NCBI RefSeq assembly: GCF_014489615.1
Contig: NZ_CP060825.1
Location: forward strand, 2,891,501-2,955,500
DNA: 64,000 nt
Reading direction: 5' to 3'
Source: Streptomyces genisteinicus
Lineage (GTDB): Bacteria > Actinomycetota > Actinomycetes > Streptomycetales > Streptomycetaceae
Part shown: positions 31,000 through 42,058 of the stretch, in pieces
Position numbering within the stretch: the stretch's first letter is position 1
Layout of the letters: each line of letters opens with the position of its first letter
Made by a program: the position numbers and the translations under genes
Notes under the pieces: model-generated
What the model was told of the DNA's origin: nothing
Databases searched by the model: none
What the model saw: only the letters and a program-made list of their open reading frames with translations

Positions 31000-31035
31000 C
31001 GGGGTGGCGGGCTGCGGCCCGCCACCCCGTTTCTT
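31000..31035 (+). terminator. Terminator between rplY and pth
   Basis: Perfect 13-bp stem (31000-31012 with 31017-31029), 4-nt loop, followed by the T-rich run TTTCTTCTGTT. Confidence 0.85.
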
Positions 31036-31069
31036 CTGTTCGGGCCGGTGACGAGGAGAGTCGGCGCAG

Positions 31070-31663
31070 ATGTCGGACGTGAACGCCCCCTGGCTGATCG
31101 TGGGTCTCGGCAACCCCGGGCCGGGTTACGCGGGCAACCGCCACAACATCGGTTTCATGGTGGCCGATCTGCTGGCCGAGCGGATCGGCGGTTCCTTCAA
31201 GCGTGCCCAGAAGGCGCAGGCGCAGGTGCTGGAGGGCCGGATCGGGCCGCCCGGTCCGATGAGCCGCCGGGTGGTGCTGGCGAAGCCGATGTCGTACATG
31301 AACCTCTCGGGAGGTCCGGTGACGGCGCTGCGGGACTTCTACAAGGTGCCGACGGCGAACATCGTGGCGGTCCACGACGAACTGGACATCGACTACGGCA
31401 CGTTGCGGCTGAAGCTGGGCGGCGGGGACAACGGGCACAACGGGCTGAAGTCGATGACGAAGGCGATGGGCCCGGAGTACCACCGGGTGCGGTGCGGCAT
31501 CGGCCGCCCGCCGGGGCGGATGCAGGTGGCGGACTTCGTGCTGAAGGACTTCTCGTCGGCGGAGCGCAAGGAGCTGGACTGGTTCGTGGACCGGTCGGCG
31601 GACGCGGTGGAGTGCCTGGTGATCGACGGGCTGGAGCGGGCGCAGGGGACGTACAACTCCTGA
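31070..31663 (+). CDS. pth: Peptidyl-tRNA hydrolase
   Basis: A 197-aa enzyme that frees tRNA from prematurely released peptidyl-tRNA. Conserved parts: [19 protein letters not shown] with the catalytic His, [26 protein letters not shown] and the GHNGLKS motif. It follows rplY, as is usual in actinobacteria. AGGAGAG lies about 14 bases before the ATG, longer than ideal. Confidence 0.96.
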   Translation: MSDVNAPWLIVGLGNPGPGYAGNRHNIGFMVADLLAERIGGSFKRAQKAQAQVLEGRIGPPGPMSRRVVLAKPMSYMNLSGGPVTALRDFYKVPTANIVAVHDELDIDYGTLRLKLGGGDNGHNGLKSMTKAMGPEYHRVRCGIGRPPGRMQVADFVLKDFSSAERKELDWFVDRSADAVECLVIDGLERAQGTYNS

Positions 31664-31673
31664 CGCGCGGGGG

Positions 31674-31883
31674 TCAGGCCAGTGTGCCGGCCCGCACCGC
31701 CGCGACGAAGGCGGCCCAGCCGGGGCGGGTCAGCAGGAGGACCGGGCCCTGGGGCGCCTTGCTGTCCCGGACGGGGACGACGGACCGGGGCCCGTCACCG
31801 ACTTCGAGGCAGGCGCCGCCCTCGCCGTTGCTGTGGGAGGACTTGCGCCAGACGTGGGGTGCCGGGTCGTGTGGGGTGGTCAT
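31674..31883 (-). CDS. DUF397 protein
   Basis: A 69-aa small protein of the Streptomyces DUF397 family, with the hallmark VWRKSSHSNGEGGACLEV and the later VRDSKAPQGPVLLLTRPGWAAFVAAV. Its ATG overlaps the stop of the XRE gene by four bases. DUF397 proteins pair with DUF5753 XRE regulators in developmental WhiJ-like modules and are thought to modulate them, perhaps as inhibitor or antitoxin-like partner. Confidence 0.92.
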   Translation of the reverse strand: MTTPHDPAPHVWRKSSHSNGEGGACLEVGDGPRSVVPVRDSKAPQGPVLLLTRPGWAAFVAAVRAGTLA

Positions 31884-32713
31884 GGGTCTGCGTAGTCCTT
31901 CGCCGCCGATTCGATGAGGGCCAGGGACGCCTTCGGCGACAAGGCGGCAGCCCTCGCAAGATCGTAGGATCTCCGGTACTTGGCGACCACCCCCGGTTCC
32001 TCGATCAGTTGGCCGCTGTGCGCGCTCTCGGTGTAGGCGACCGGTGGGGCGTCGGCGAAGGTCATCAGCAGAACCGTTCCGTACATGAGCGGGTGCGGGC
32101 CCTCGACGAACGGCATCACCTGGACGGTCACCCGCCGGTGGTCGCGCCCCATGCCGGACAGTTGCAGGAGTTGCTGTCTCATGACTCCGGGACCGTCCAC
32201 CGGGGTCCGCAGTGCAGCTTCGTGGATGAGCGCCCAGACGTCCGGGCCTTCCGGCTCGTCGATGAGCCCGGCACGGTCGAGGCGGGTGCGTACATGGCCC
32301 TCGATCTCTTCGTCGGAGGCGGACGGAAGTGCCGAGCGGGTGAGGCCCCGCGCGTACGCCTCCGTCTGCAGCAGCCCCGGTACGAGCATGGGTGCGTACT
32401 CGCTGATGGTGCGCGCCTGTTGTTCGAGCTCCGCTGCGTCCGCGAAGTACGCGGCGTGCCTGGTCTTGCGGGCGAGGTGGCAGAGTCGCTGGAAGTGCTC
32501 GCCCGAGCCGAGGATGCCGTCGAGCAGCCGGGACAGTTCCGGCTGGGGCAGCCTCGTGGCGGACTCGAACTGCCCGATGTAGGCGCCGGAGCAGAAGACG
32601 CGTTCGCCCATCTGTTCCTGGGTCCAGCCGCGGGCTTCGCGCTCGCGGCGCAGTTCGGATCCGTAGAAGGTGCGCGGTGAGGCGTACGGGTCGAGCTGGT
32701 TCGGGGCGGCCAT
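31880..32713 (-). CDS. XRE-family regulator with DUF5753 (WhiJ-like)
   Basis: A 277-aa DNA-binding protein. An N-terminal XRE helix-turn-helix at about residues 18-70 (LRREREARGWTQEQMGERVFCSGAYIGQFES) is followed by the DUF5753 sensory region, with LVPGLLQTEAYAR and the conserved VMPFVEGPHPLMYG. It is coupled to the DUF397 gene. Such pairs control morphological differentiation or secondary metabolism; the target here is unknown. GAGAGGA precedes the ATG. Confidence 0.93.
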   Translation of the reverse strand: MAAPNQLDPYASPRTFYGSELRREREARGWTQEQMGERVFCSGAYIGQFESATRLPQPELSRLLDGILGSGEHFQRLCHLARKTRHAAYFADAAELEQQARTISEYAPMLVPGLLQTEAYARGLTRSALPSASDEEIEGHVRTRLDRAGLIDEPEGPDVWALIHEAALRTPVDGPGVMRQQLLQLSGMGRDHRRVTVQVMPFVEGPHPLMYGTVLLMTFADAPPVAYTESAHSGQLIEEPGVVAKYRRSYDLARAAALSPKASLALIESAAKDYADP

Positions 32714-32850
32714 GGGCGGTCCTCTCGGTCCGGGTGTGCCCGTGCCGTGTGCGGCCGGGTCTCCGCCTCCACGGAGGGTAGCGGGGCGATGCCCTCCGGT
32801 GAGCGGGAACGGGCGTGCGGGCGGGCCACGCGCGCCCCCGGCGCGGGCGG

Positions 32851-32863
32851 TAGTTTCGCTGCA
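32851..32863 (+). promoter_or_regulatory. Candidate leaderless promoter of the phytochrome gene
   Basis: TAGTTT at 32851-32856 is a plausible -10. The predicted start site, seven bases downstream, is the A of the ATG at 32863. No Shine-Dalgarno is present. The -35 region is weak. Confidence 0.35.
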
Positions 32864-35205
32864 TGGAGGAGCGTTGGCTGAGTGAGCGGGCCCGGGCGGC
32901 GGAGGCCGTGGTGCCGGGCGGGTTCGATCTGGCGGAGTGCGTGCGGGAGCCGATTCATCTGCTGGGCGGCATCCAGTCGTACGGCTCGCTGGTGGCCGTG
33001 GATCCGGCGACCGGTGTGGTGGAGGCGGCCGCGGTCAACACGGCCGAGGTGTTCGGTGTGCCGGCCGCCGAGCTGGTGGGTTCCGCGGTGACCCGGATCC
33101 TGTCGGCGGACCATTACGAGGAGGCCCTGGCCGGTACTGCCGGGGAGGACGAGGTGCCGGTGTCGTTCCCGGTCCTCGCCGAGGCGGGCCGGGGTGCCGG
33201 GCGGCGGTTCGACGTCTCGGCCCATCGCCGGGACGGGCTTCTGGTGCTGGAGTTCGAGCCGCGGGAGGAGGCGCAGGGCGGCTTCTCGTCCTTCTACCAG
33301 GGTGTCCGGCGGGCGCTGGCCCGGCTGCGGGGGGCGTCGTCCGCCGAGGACTGCTGCGAGATCGCCGCCCGCGAGATGCGTGCGCTGACCGGCTTCGACC
33401 GGGTGGTCGTCTACCGGTTCGACGGGGAGGACGGCCCCGGCGAGGTGATCGCCGAGGACGTGCGCGAGGCGTGGGAGCCGTGGCTGGGGCTGTGGTTCCC
33501 GGCCACGGACATCCCGCCGCAGGCGCGGCGTCTCTACCGGGAGAACTGGATCCGTGCGATCGCCGACGTCGACGACCCCACCGTGGGGCTGCACCCTGCC
33601 GTGCGGCCGGCGACGGGGGCGCCGCTGGATCTGTCGCAGTCGGCGCTGCGCACGGTGTCGGGCTTCCATCTGGAGTACCTGCGCAACATCGGTGTGCGGT
33701 CCTCCATGTCGGTCTCGGTGCTGATGGAGGGGCGGTTGTGGGGCCTGATCGCCTGTCACGGGGCCGAGCCGCTGCGGCTGGCGCCGGAGGTGCGGTCGGC
33801 GTGCGAGATGTTCGGCGCCGCCTTCTCGCTGCAGCTGTCCGCGATCGAGGAGCGGCGGCGGGCCGACGCGCTCGCGGTGGCGGGGCAGCGGGCTGCCTCC
33901 GTCGCCCGTCTGCTGGAGCGCGGCATCACGGACGGCTTCGCGGGATACGCGGAGCCGCTGGCCGGGCTGCTCGACGCCGACGGTGTGCTGCTGCGGCGTG
34001 CGGGTGAGGACATCAGCGGCGGCGACCCGCTCTCCGAGGAGCTGGCCCGGGCCCTGTCCCGCAAGGCCGGGGCGCTGGCGCCCGGGGCGGTGTGGGCGAC
34101 GGACCGGCTGCTGGAGGTGGCCGACGGCGAGCTTCCCGGGGCCGGGCCGGTGGCGGACGGTCCGGCGGGAGCGGCGGGAGCGGCCGTGGACGGTCCGGCG
34201 GGCGTGCTGCTGCTGCCGCTCACCCGGGAGGGGGACTTCCTGGCCTGGACCCGGCGGGAGCGGCCGGCGCCGCGGCAGTGGGCGGCCGATCCGTCGCATC
34301 CGGTCCAGGTGGGGCCGCGGGGCGAGCGGCTGACGCCGCGTGGCTCGGGTGCGGTGTTCCGGGCGACGATGCGCGGCCGGAGTCTGCCGTGGACGACGGG
34401 CGACGAGACGGCGGCCCGGGAGATCCGGAGGCTGCTGACCGAGCTGGTGCTGCGTCACGCGGACGCCGTGACGGCTCTCAACGCAGAGCTGCGCCGCAGC
34501 AACACCGATCTGGACGCCTTCGCCCACGCGGCCGCGCACGATCTGAAGGAGCCGCTGCGGGGCATCTCCAACGCGGCGACGTTCGCGATCGAGGACGCCG
34601 CCGATCTGGACGAGGCGACCGAGCGCCGTCTGCTGACGATGAGCCGTCTCGCCGGGCGGATGGACGCGCTGCTCAACTCCCTGCTGCACTGGTCCCGGCT
34701 GGGCCGGGCCGGGTTGCGGGTGCAGGAGGTGGAGCTGGCCGCCGCGCTGGAGGGGGCGCTGGAGGTGGCGGGGCCGCGGCTGGCGGAGGAGCGCGTCACG
34801 GTCCGCCGCGGCGAGCTGCCCGTGGTCGTCGCCGACCCGGACCGGCTGCACGAGATCCTGGTCAACCTGCTGGTGAACGCGGCGAAGTACGCGCGGGACG
34901 GGGGCGACCGGTGGGTGGAGGTCTCCGGGCGCCGGGGGCCTGCCGCCGACGGGTCGGGGCGGCCGGAGACGGTGGTCGTCGTCCGGGACAACGGCATCGG
35001 TATCGCGCCCGGGCAGCAGGAGGAGGTGTTCGAGCTCTTCCGGCGGCTGCACGGCGCGTCCGAGCACGGCGGCGGCACGGGGGTGGGTCTGGCCGTGGTG
35101 AAGCGGATCGTCGAGCGGCACGGGGGGCGGCTGGCCCTGGAGAGCGTCCTCGGCGAGGGCACCGCGTTCTCGTTCACGCTGGGCGATCCGGGGGACGCCC
35201 CGTGA
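32863..35205 (+). CDS. Bacteriophytochrome sensor histidine kinase
   Basis: A 780-aa red/far-red photoreceptor kinase. The PAS domain starts DLAECVREPIHLLGGIQSYG, where Cys26 is at the usual biliverdin-attachment site. The GAF domain (about 140-320) has FPATDIPPQARRLY with Asp216, and conserved His269 and His299 near the pigment. The PHY domain is recognised from FLAWTRRE...PRGSG, although the tongue PRxSF motif is altered. The HisKA helix has HAAAHDLKEPLRG, and the ATPase has NLLVNAAKYA, DNGIGIAPG and GGGTGVGLAVVKRI. It converges on a response regulator that ends 3 bp away. No heme oxygenase gene is in the window. Confidence 0.93.
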   Translation: MEERWLSERARAAEAVVPGGFDLAECVREPIHLLGGIQSYGSLVAVDPATGVVEAAAVNTAEVFGVPAAELVGSAVTRILSADHYEEALAGTAGEDEVPVSFPVLAEAGRGAGRRFDVSAHRRDGLLVLEFEPREEAQGGFSSFYQGVRRALARLRGASSAEDCCEIAAREMRALTGFDRVVVYRFDGEDGPGEVIAEDVREAWEPWLGLWFPATDIPPQARRLYRENWIRAIADVDDPTVGLHPAVRPATGAPLDLSQSALRTVSGFHLEYLRNIGVRSSMSVSVLMEGRLWGLIACHGAEPLRLAPEVRSACEMFGAAFSLQLSAIEERRRADALAVAGQRAASVARLLERGITDGFAGYAEPLAGLLDADGVLLRRAGEDISGGDPLSEELARALSRKAGALAPGAVWATDRLLEVADGELPGAGPVADGPAGAAGAAVDGPAGVLLLPLTREGDFLAWTRRERPAPRQWAADPSHPVQVGPRGERLTPRGSGAVFRATMRGRSLPWTTGDETAAREIRRLLTELVLRHADAVTALNAELRRSNTDLDAFAHAAAHDLKEPLRGISNAATFAIEDAADLDEATERRLLTMSRLAGRMDALLNSLLHWSRLGRAGLRVQEVELAAALEGALEVAGPRLAEERVTVRRGELPVVVADPDRLHEILVNLLVNAAKYARDGGDRWVEVSGRRGPAADGSGRPETVVVVRDNGIGIAPGQQEEVFELFRRLHGASEHGGGTGVGLAVVKRIVERHGGRLALESVLGEGTAFSFTLGDPGDAP

Positions 35206-35208
35206 GGG

Positions 35209-35649
35209 TCAGCCCTGCGTGCTGTGCGCCGACTGCTGCCAGTAGTCGACCGCGCCCTTGAGGACGGTGCGGAACAGGGCGAAGTTGACCGGCTTGTAGA
35301 CGTAGCTGTCCGCGCCGGCGGCGTAGCAGGCGTCCACCTCGGCGGGCGCGGTCGACGAGGTGAAGACCACGACGGTGACGCCCCGCAGTTCGGGGCGGGC
35401 GCGGAGGGCGGCGAGCACCGCGTGGCCGCCGGCTCCGGGCATGTTGAGGTCGAGGAGGACGAGGCCGGGCAGTTCGTCGCGTTCGAGCAGGAGGTCGGCC
35501 AGCCCGTCGCCGCGGCTGGTGAACTCGGTGTGCAGTTCGGGATGGGTCTGGCGCAGGGCGCGTTCGATCGCCTCGGTGTCCTCGGGGTTGTCCTCGACGA
35601 CGAGGATGCGGGAGGGGTCGGTCGGGCGGGCGCCTGTTTCGCGCGTCAC
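35209..35649 (-). CDS. Single-domain response regulator (phytochrome-type)
   Basis: A 146-aa CheY-like protein with no output domain. Acidic pocket: ILVVEDNPEDTEAIE; phospho-acceptor Asp in LVLLDLNMPG; conserved Thr/Ser in VVVFTSSTAP; Lys in SYVYKPVNF. The Rcp1-like spacing is typical of regulators working with phytochrome kinases, matching the kinase encoded face to face. Its GTG overlaps the upstream phosphatase stop by four bases. Confidence 0.93.
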   Translation of the reverse strand: MTRETGARPTDPSRILVVEDNPEDTEAIERALRQTHPELHTEFTSRGDGLADLLLERDELPGLVLLDLNMPGAGGHAVLAALRARPELRGVTVVVFTSSTAPAEVDACYAAGADSYVYKPVNFALFRTVLKGAVDYWQQSAHSTQG

Positions 35650-37427
35650 TGCGGTCCCTTCATACGGGCGACGAGCACGGCCGTGTCGTCGTTGCCGGTC
35701 GCGCGGAACTTCGACGCGCGGGCGATGAGTTCGGCCGACGGGTCGGGTGCGGCGGCGCTGTCGGCGACGGCCCCCGGCAGCAGTTCCTCGAACATGACGT
35801 CCTGGGCGCTGCGGGCCTCGGTCAGTCCGTCGGTGAACATGACGAGGGTGTCCCCGGTCGTGACGTCGAGCCGGGCGGGCCGCAGTCCGAGGTCGGGCAG
35901 CACGCCGAGGAAGAGTCCGGACCCGGCGATCTCCTCGACGCGGCCGTCGGCTCTTCGCAGGAGCGGGCGCGGGTGCCCGGCGGCGACGATCTCGACGGCG
36001 CAGGTCGCCGGGCCGGTGGGGGTGAGCACGGCGACGAGCGCGGTGACGAAGCGGCCGGTGTCCTGGTTGATGAGCGCCTTGTTCAGGCGTTCCAGCGCGC
36101 GGGCGGGCGGGAGGCCGTCCTCCAGGAGGGTGCGCAGCGTGTGCCGGGCGAGGCCGGTCAGGGCAGCGGCCTCGGCGCCGCGTCCGCACACGTCGCCGAT
36201 GACGAGGGCGAGGCGCCCGTCGCGGTCCACGACGGCGTCGTAGAAGTCGCCGCCGACCTCCAGGGAGGCGTCGGCGACCTCGTAGGCGGCGTGCAGGTCG
36301 AGGCCGGGCCACTCGGGCAGCGCGCCGGGCAGGAGCTGGCGCTGGAGCAGTTCGACGTGGCGGCGCCGCTGTTCGTACGCGGTGGTGGTGTCGATGGCGA
36401 GGGCGGCCCGCCGGGCGAGGTCGCCGAGCAGACGGGGGGTGGGGATGTCCTCGCCGGGGCGGTGGTAGACGAACGTGAGCGTGCCGATGGCCTTGCCCCG
36501 TGCGCGCAGCGGGCTGACGGACAGGGTCCGCACCGCGCGGCCGGGCCCCTGCGCGGTGGGGCCGAAGGGGCTGCCCGCGAGGTCGTCGCCGGTGAGCACC
36601 GCGTCCTCCCGGTGTTCCAGGACGTCGTTGAGCAGGTCGGTGAGCCAGGGGCTCTCACGGGTGAGCTCGTCGAGCCAGGGCTGCACGGACGCCGAGACGT
36701 GGGCGTGGGCCACCGGGGTCAGCCGCCCGTCGGGCGGGCAGAGGTGGACGACGCAGCCCTCGGCGAGGGCGGGCACCGCGAGGCGGGCGACCCGCCTGAG
36801 GGTCTCCTCCGCGTCGAGGCTGGAGTCCATCTGGAGCGATGCCTCGGCGAGGAAGGCGTCCTCGATCTGGCGCTTGTCGTGTTCGCGGTACGCGGTGATG
36901 CGGTGGTGGCTGGCGACGATGAGCTCGGCGAGCTGTACGAGGCGGGTGCGGGTGACCGCTTCGTCGGCGGGTGCGGGCCGTTCGGCGAAGCCGACGGAGA
37001 ACGCGGCCCAGTCGTCGTCGCCGAGCCGGAAGCGGGATTCCAGGGCCCAGCGGGCGCCGGCCGTCGCCAGGCGCTCGCCTTCGGGGGCGAAGCCGGGGGC
37101 CCGCCGCAGGTCGTGGGCGTGGACGGCCGGGCCGGTGCCGGGTGCGGGGGGCTGCCGGCCGGCGTCCTCCTCCACCTCTCCCGCCGGGGGTGTCGTGGTG
37201 ACGGGGGCGGGGCTGTCGGTGGTGGCGATCCGGACGTAGCCGAGCGCGCCGCCGGTCCACCGGCTGCCGGTCACGGCGACGGCGCCCGGTTCGGCGAGTG
37301 CCGACTCGTAGACGTAGCGCGACATGTCGGCGACGTCCTGCACGTCCTGGGACGCCTGCCACAGCCGGTGCAGGTGCGCCGACCAGCGCTCCTCGGCCTC
37401 TTCCGGCCGTTCTCCCGTCTTGCTCAC
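35646..37427 (-). CDS. GAF / SpoIIE-type PP2C phosphatase
   Basis: A 593-aa protein if GTG 37427 is used (VSKTGERPEE). The start is uncertain because no good ribosome site precedes it. A PAS/GAF-like sensor region covers roughly residues 15-370. The C-terminal 220 residues are a PP2C phosphatase of the SpoIIE/RsbU class: GGDFYDAVVDRDGRLALVIGDVCGRG, LVMFTDGLTEAR and GNDDTAVLVAR carry the metal-binding Asp residues. These enzymes usually dephosphorylate anti-sigma antagonists. Coupling to the response regulator and facing the phytochrome suggests light-linked stress signalling, which is inference. Confidence 0.88.
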   Translation of the reverse strand: MSKTGERPEEAEERWSAHLHRLWQASQDVQDVADMSRYVYESALAEPGAVAVTGSRWTGGALGYVRIATTDSPAPVTTTPPAGEVEEDAGRQPPAPGTGPAVHAHDLRRAPGFAPEGERLATAGARWALESRFRLGDDDWAAFSVGFAERPAPADEAVTRTRLVQLAELIVASHHRITAYREHDKRQIEDAFLAEASLQMDSSLDAEETLRRVARLAVPALAEGCVVHLCPPDGRLTPVAHAHVSASVQPWLDELTRESPWLTDLLNDVLEHREDAVLTGDDLAGSPFGPTAQGPGRAVRTLSVSPLRARGKAIGTLTFVYHRPGEDIPTPRLLGDLARRAALAIDTTTAYEQRRRHVELLQRQLLPGALPEWPGLDLHAAYEVADASLEVGGDFYDAVVDRDGRLALVIGDVCGRGAEAAALTGLARHTLRTLLEDGLPPARALERLNKALINQDTGRFVTALVAVLTPTGPATCAVEIVAAGHPRPLLRRADGRVEEIAGSGLFLGVLPDLGLRPARLDVTTGDTLVMFTDGLTEARSAQDVMFEELLPGAVADSAAAPDPSAELIARASKFRATGNDDTAVLVARMKGPQ

Positions 37428-37667
37428 GTGGTACCCGCCCGCCCTTCTCGTCCGGCGTCCGGCCGGCCCGCCCTCGCAGGGTGGCGGTGTCTCCCACGGT
37501 ACTGCCGTGGGGGACGTCCGGAGCCGCCCGGGTGCGGGGAGCGTCCCCGCACGGGGTGCGCCTACCCGGGAGGAGGCCCGGCGCACCGGGTGGGCGGCTG
37601 AGACGTTCGTCGCGCCTGCCCGGGGAAGGTTGACCCGGCGCAGTCCCATGGCCAAAGATCGCGGCCC

Positions 37668-38138
37668 ATGAAGCGGAACTCCTCGGACCGGATGGTTGCC
37701 CACGCCCGCACCGCGGTGATGGCGCTCGTCGCGCTGCTGCTGGTGGTCGCCGGATTCTGGACGTCCTGGGGCGACGCTCAGCACGTGCTGCTCTCCAAGG
37801 GGCGCGAACACGGCACCCTGCGGATCGAGAGCTGTGACGAGGAGGTGTGCACGGGGGCGTACGCGCCCACGGGCACGGCGGTGCCCCGGGACGACGTCAC
37901 GATCGAGCGGTCGGTCGCGGTGCGCAAGGGCGAGACGCTTGCGGTGGTGCTCCGGCCCGGTACGGGCGAGGCGGTGCGGACGGGGCCGGCCGGCGGGCTG
38001 TTCGCCTGGCTGCCGCTGGGCGGCGCGCTGCTGCTGGCCGCGCTGGTGATCGGCGGCGGGATGCGGCTGACCAGGCCGGCGTGGGTGTCTGCGGGTGTGG
38101 GCGGGGCGTTGCTGGTGGCGGCGTTCCTGGCGCTGTGA
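37668..38138 (+). CDS. Small membrane protein, unknown function
   Basis: A 156-aa protein starting MKRNSSDRMVAHART. Transmembrane helices lie at about 16-34, 110-128 and 138-156. Between the first two is an extracytoplasmic part with two close cysteines (ESCDEEVC), probably disulfide-bonded. No known domain is recognised. It is divergent from the phosphatase operon. Confidence 0.7.
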   Translation: MKRNSSDRMVAHARTAVMALVALLLVVAGFWTSWGDAQHVLLSKGREHGTLRIESCDEEVCTGAYAPTGTAVPRDDVTIERSVAVRKGETLAVVLRPGTGEAVRTGPAGGLFAWLPLGGALLLAALVIGGGMRLTRPAWVSAGVGGALLVAAFLAL

Positions 38139-38318
38139 TGCTGCGGGGTGGGTGCCACCCGGGCGAGGAATCGTTCCTTCACCTGATCGTTGTCAGGATT
38201 TTCGCGACATAGGGCGACAGTCGACGCATACGGTGCGCGAAGTGACTTGACCGGCAAGCGGGTTCCCGAGGACGCTGAGCCGCCCCCCCCACGGTCCCTT
38301 CTCAACCGATGGACTGCC

Positions 38319-38981
38319 ATGCGCACTTTCCTTTCCGCCGGCGCCCTGGTCACGGCCGCCGCGCTCACGGCGATATCGGCTCCGGCCGCCCACGCTGTGC
38401 TGCCCGCTTCCAAGGGCGACAACGGCACCGTGAAGATCCACGACGCCGCCACGGGCGAAGAGCTCAAGAAGAACGAGCCCAAGGTCTGCGAGTTCTACCT
38501 GGTCGCCTTCAAGTTCGATGCCGGACAGAAGGCGGACTGGGAGATCCAGGCCTGGGCGAACAACGACCTCGACAAGGGCACCGTCGTGGAGTCCGGCTCG
38601 CTCACCCTCGACGAGGAGGGCCACGAGCGCACCGAGGACATGAAGCTCCCTCAGGGCCAGTACAAGCTGTTCTGGACCTTCGAGGGCGAGAACGGCAAGG
38701 CCAAGCACAAGGTCTTCACGTCCACCTGCGAGGACGTGGAGCCCACCCCTGGCGCCTCCGAGCCCACCCCGGGCACCTCCGAGCCGACCCCCGGCACCTC
38801 GGAGCCCACCCCCGGCACCTCGACCTCCGCGGCCCCCGTCCCCGGCGGTGAGGACGCCTCCGGCGACCTCGCAGAGACCGGCAACGGCGCTCCGCTGGGC
38901 CTGCTGGCCGGCCTCGCGGCCGTGCTGGTGGCCGGTGGCGGCTACCTCCTGGCGCGTCGCCGCACGGCCACCCGCCACTGA
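38319..38981 (+). CDS. LAETG sortase-anchored surface protein
   Basis: A 220-aa exported protein. Signal peptide MRTFLSAGALVTAAALTA... with AHA cleavage near residue 26. The body is an Ig-like domain of about 110 residues. Four tandem EPTPGTS-type heptapeptides follow, then LAETG, a hydrophobic helix and ARRRTATRH. LAETG is the signal used by class E sortases of Streptomyces, so the protein is expected to be attached to peptidoglycan. No sortase gene is in the window. The ribosome site is weak. Confidence 0.88.
   Translation: MRTFLSAGALVTAAALTAISAPAAHAVLPASKGDNGTVKIHDAATGEELKKNEPKVCEFYLVAFKFDAGQKADWEIQAWANNDLDKGTVVESGSLTLDEEGHERTEDMKLPQGQYKLFWTFEGENGKAKHKVFTSTCEDVEPTPGASEPTPGTSEPTPGTSEPTPGTSTSAAPVPGGEDASGDLAETGNGAPLGLLAGLAAVLVAGGGYLLARRRTATRH
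38739..38822 (+). repeat. Four 21-bp in-frame tandem repeats
   Basis: Encode EPTPGAS then EPTPGTS three times, forming the stalk before the LAETG sorting signal. Copies differ mainly at third positions. Confidence 0.85.
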
Positions 38982-38996
38982 GGCCACACCGCCCGC

Positions 38997-39050
38997 ACAC
39001 GACGGTGCCCTTGTCCCGGACCTCGGTCCGGGACAAGGGCACCGTCGTGT
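38997..39050. terminator. Very long bidirectional terminator
   Basis: Perfect inverted repeat with 26-bp arms (38997-39022 and 39025-39050) separated by 2 nt, between the convergent LAETG gene and ppc. Confidence 0.85.
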
Positions 39051-39065
39051 CGTGGCCCGTCGGCG

Positions 39066-41795
<2,730 letters not shown>

Positions 41796-41913
41796 AGGTG
41801 CGGCTCCTTGCAGTGTTTGAGCACGTCTGGAGGGGTTCTGGAGGCTTGCGGACCGCGCTGTCCGACGACACCAAGGATAGGTGTCCATTTTCCCGACGTT
41901 GTCCACAGGTCTC

Positions 41914-41968
41914 TTGCCGTGCCGCGGGGCGCTGCCATACTTACGTCGCCGTAGGTTACGGCCCCGTA
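41914..41968 (+). promoter_or_regulatory. Desaturase promoter with two TACG-N4-CGTA operators
   Basis: TTGCCG (41914-41919), a 16-bp spacer and CATACT (41936-41941) make a promoter. Just after it are two inverted repeats with the same architecture: TACG-tcgc-CGTA (41942-41953) and TACG-gccc-CGTA (41957-41968), centres 15 bp apart. The first would cover the transcription start. The TetR gene at the end of this operon is the obvious candidate repressor. Confidence 0.5.
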
Positions 41969-42058
41969 GCCACGGGTGGTCCGTGGACCGGGGCTCGCCC
42001 GCGGTCCGCCGGGTCACCCGCCCGCGGGTCACCGCTCCCCCACCCCCAGGGAAGTTTC

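Noticed and set aside
35646..37811. Longer start for the phosphatase gene at 37811
   Set aside because: It would overlap the divergent membrane-protein gene at 37668 and adds low-complexity sequence.
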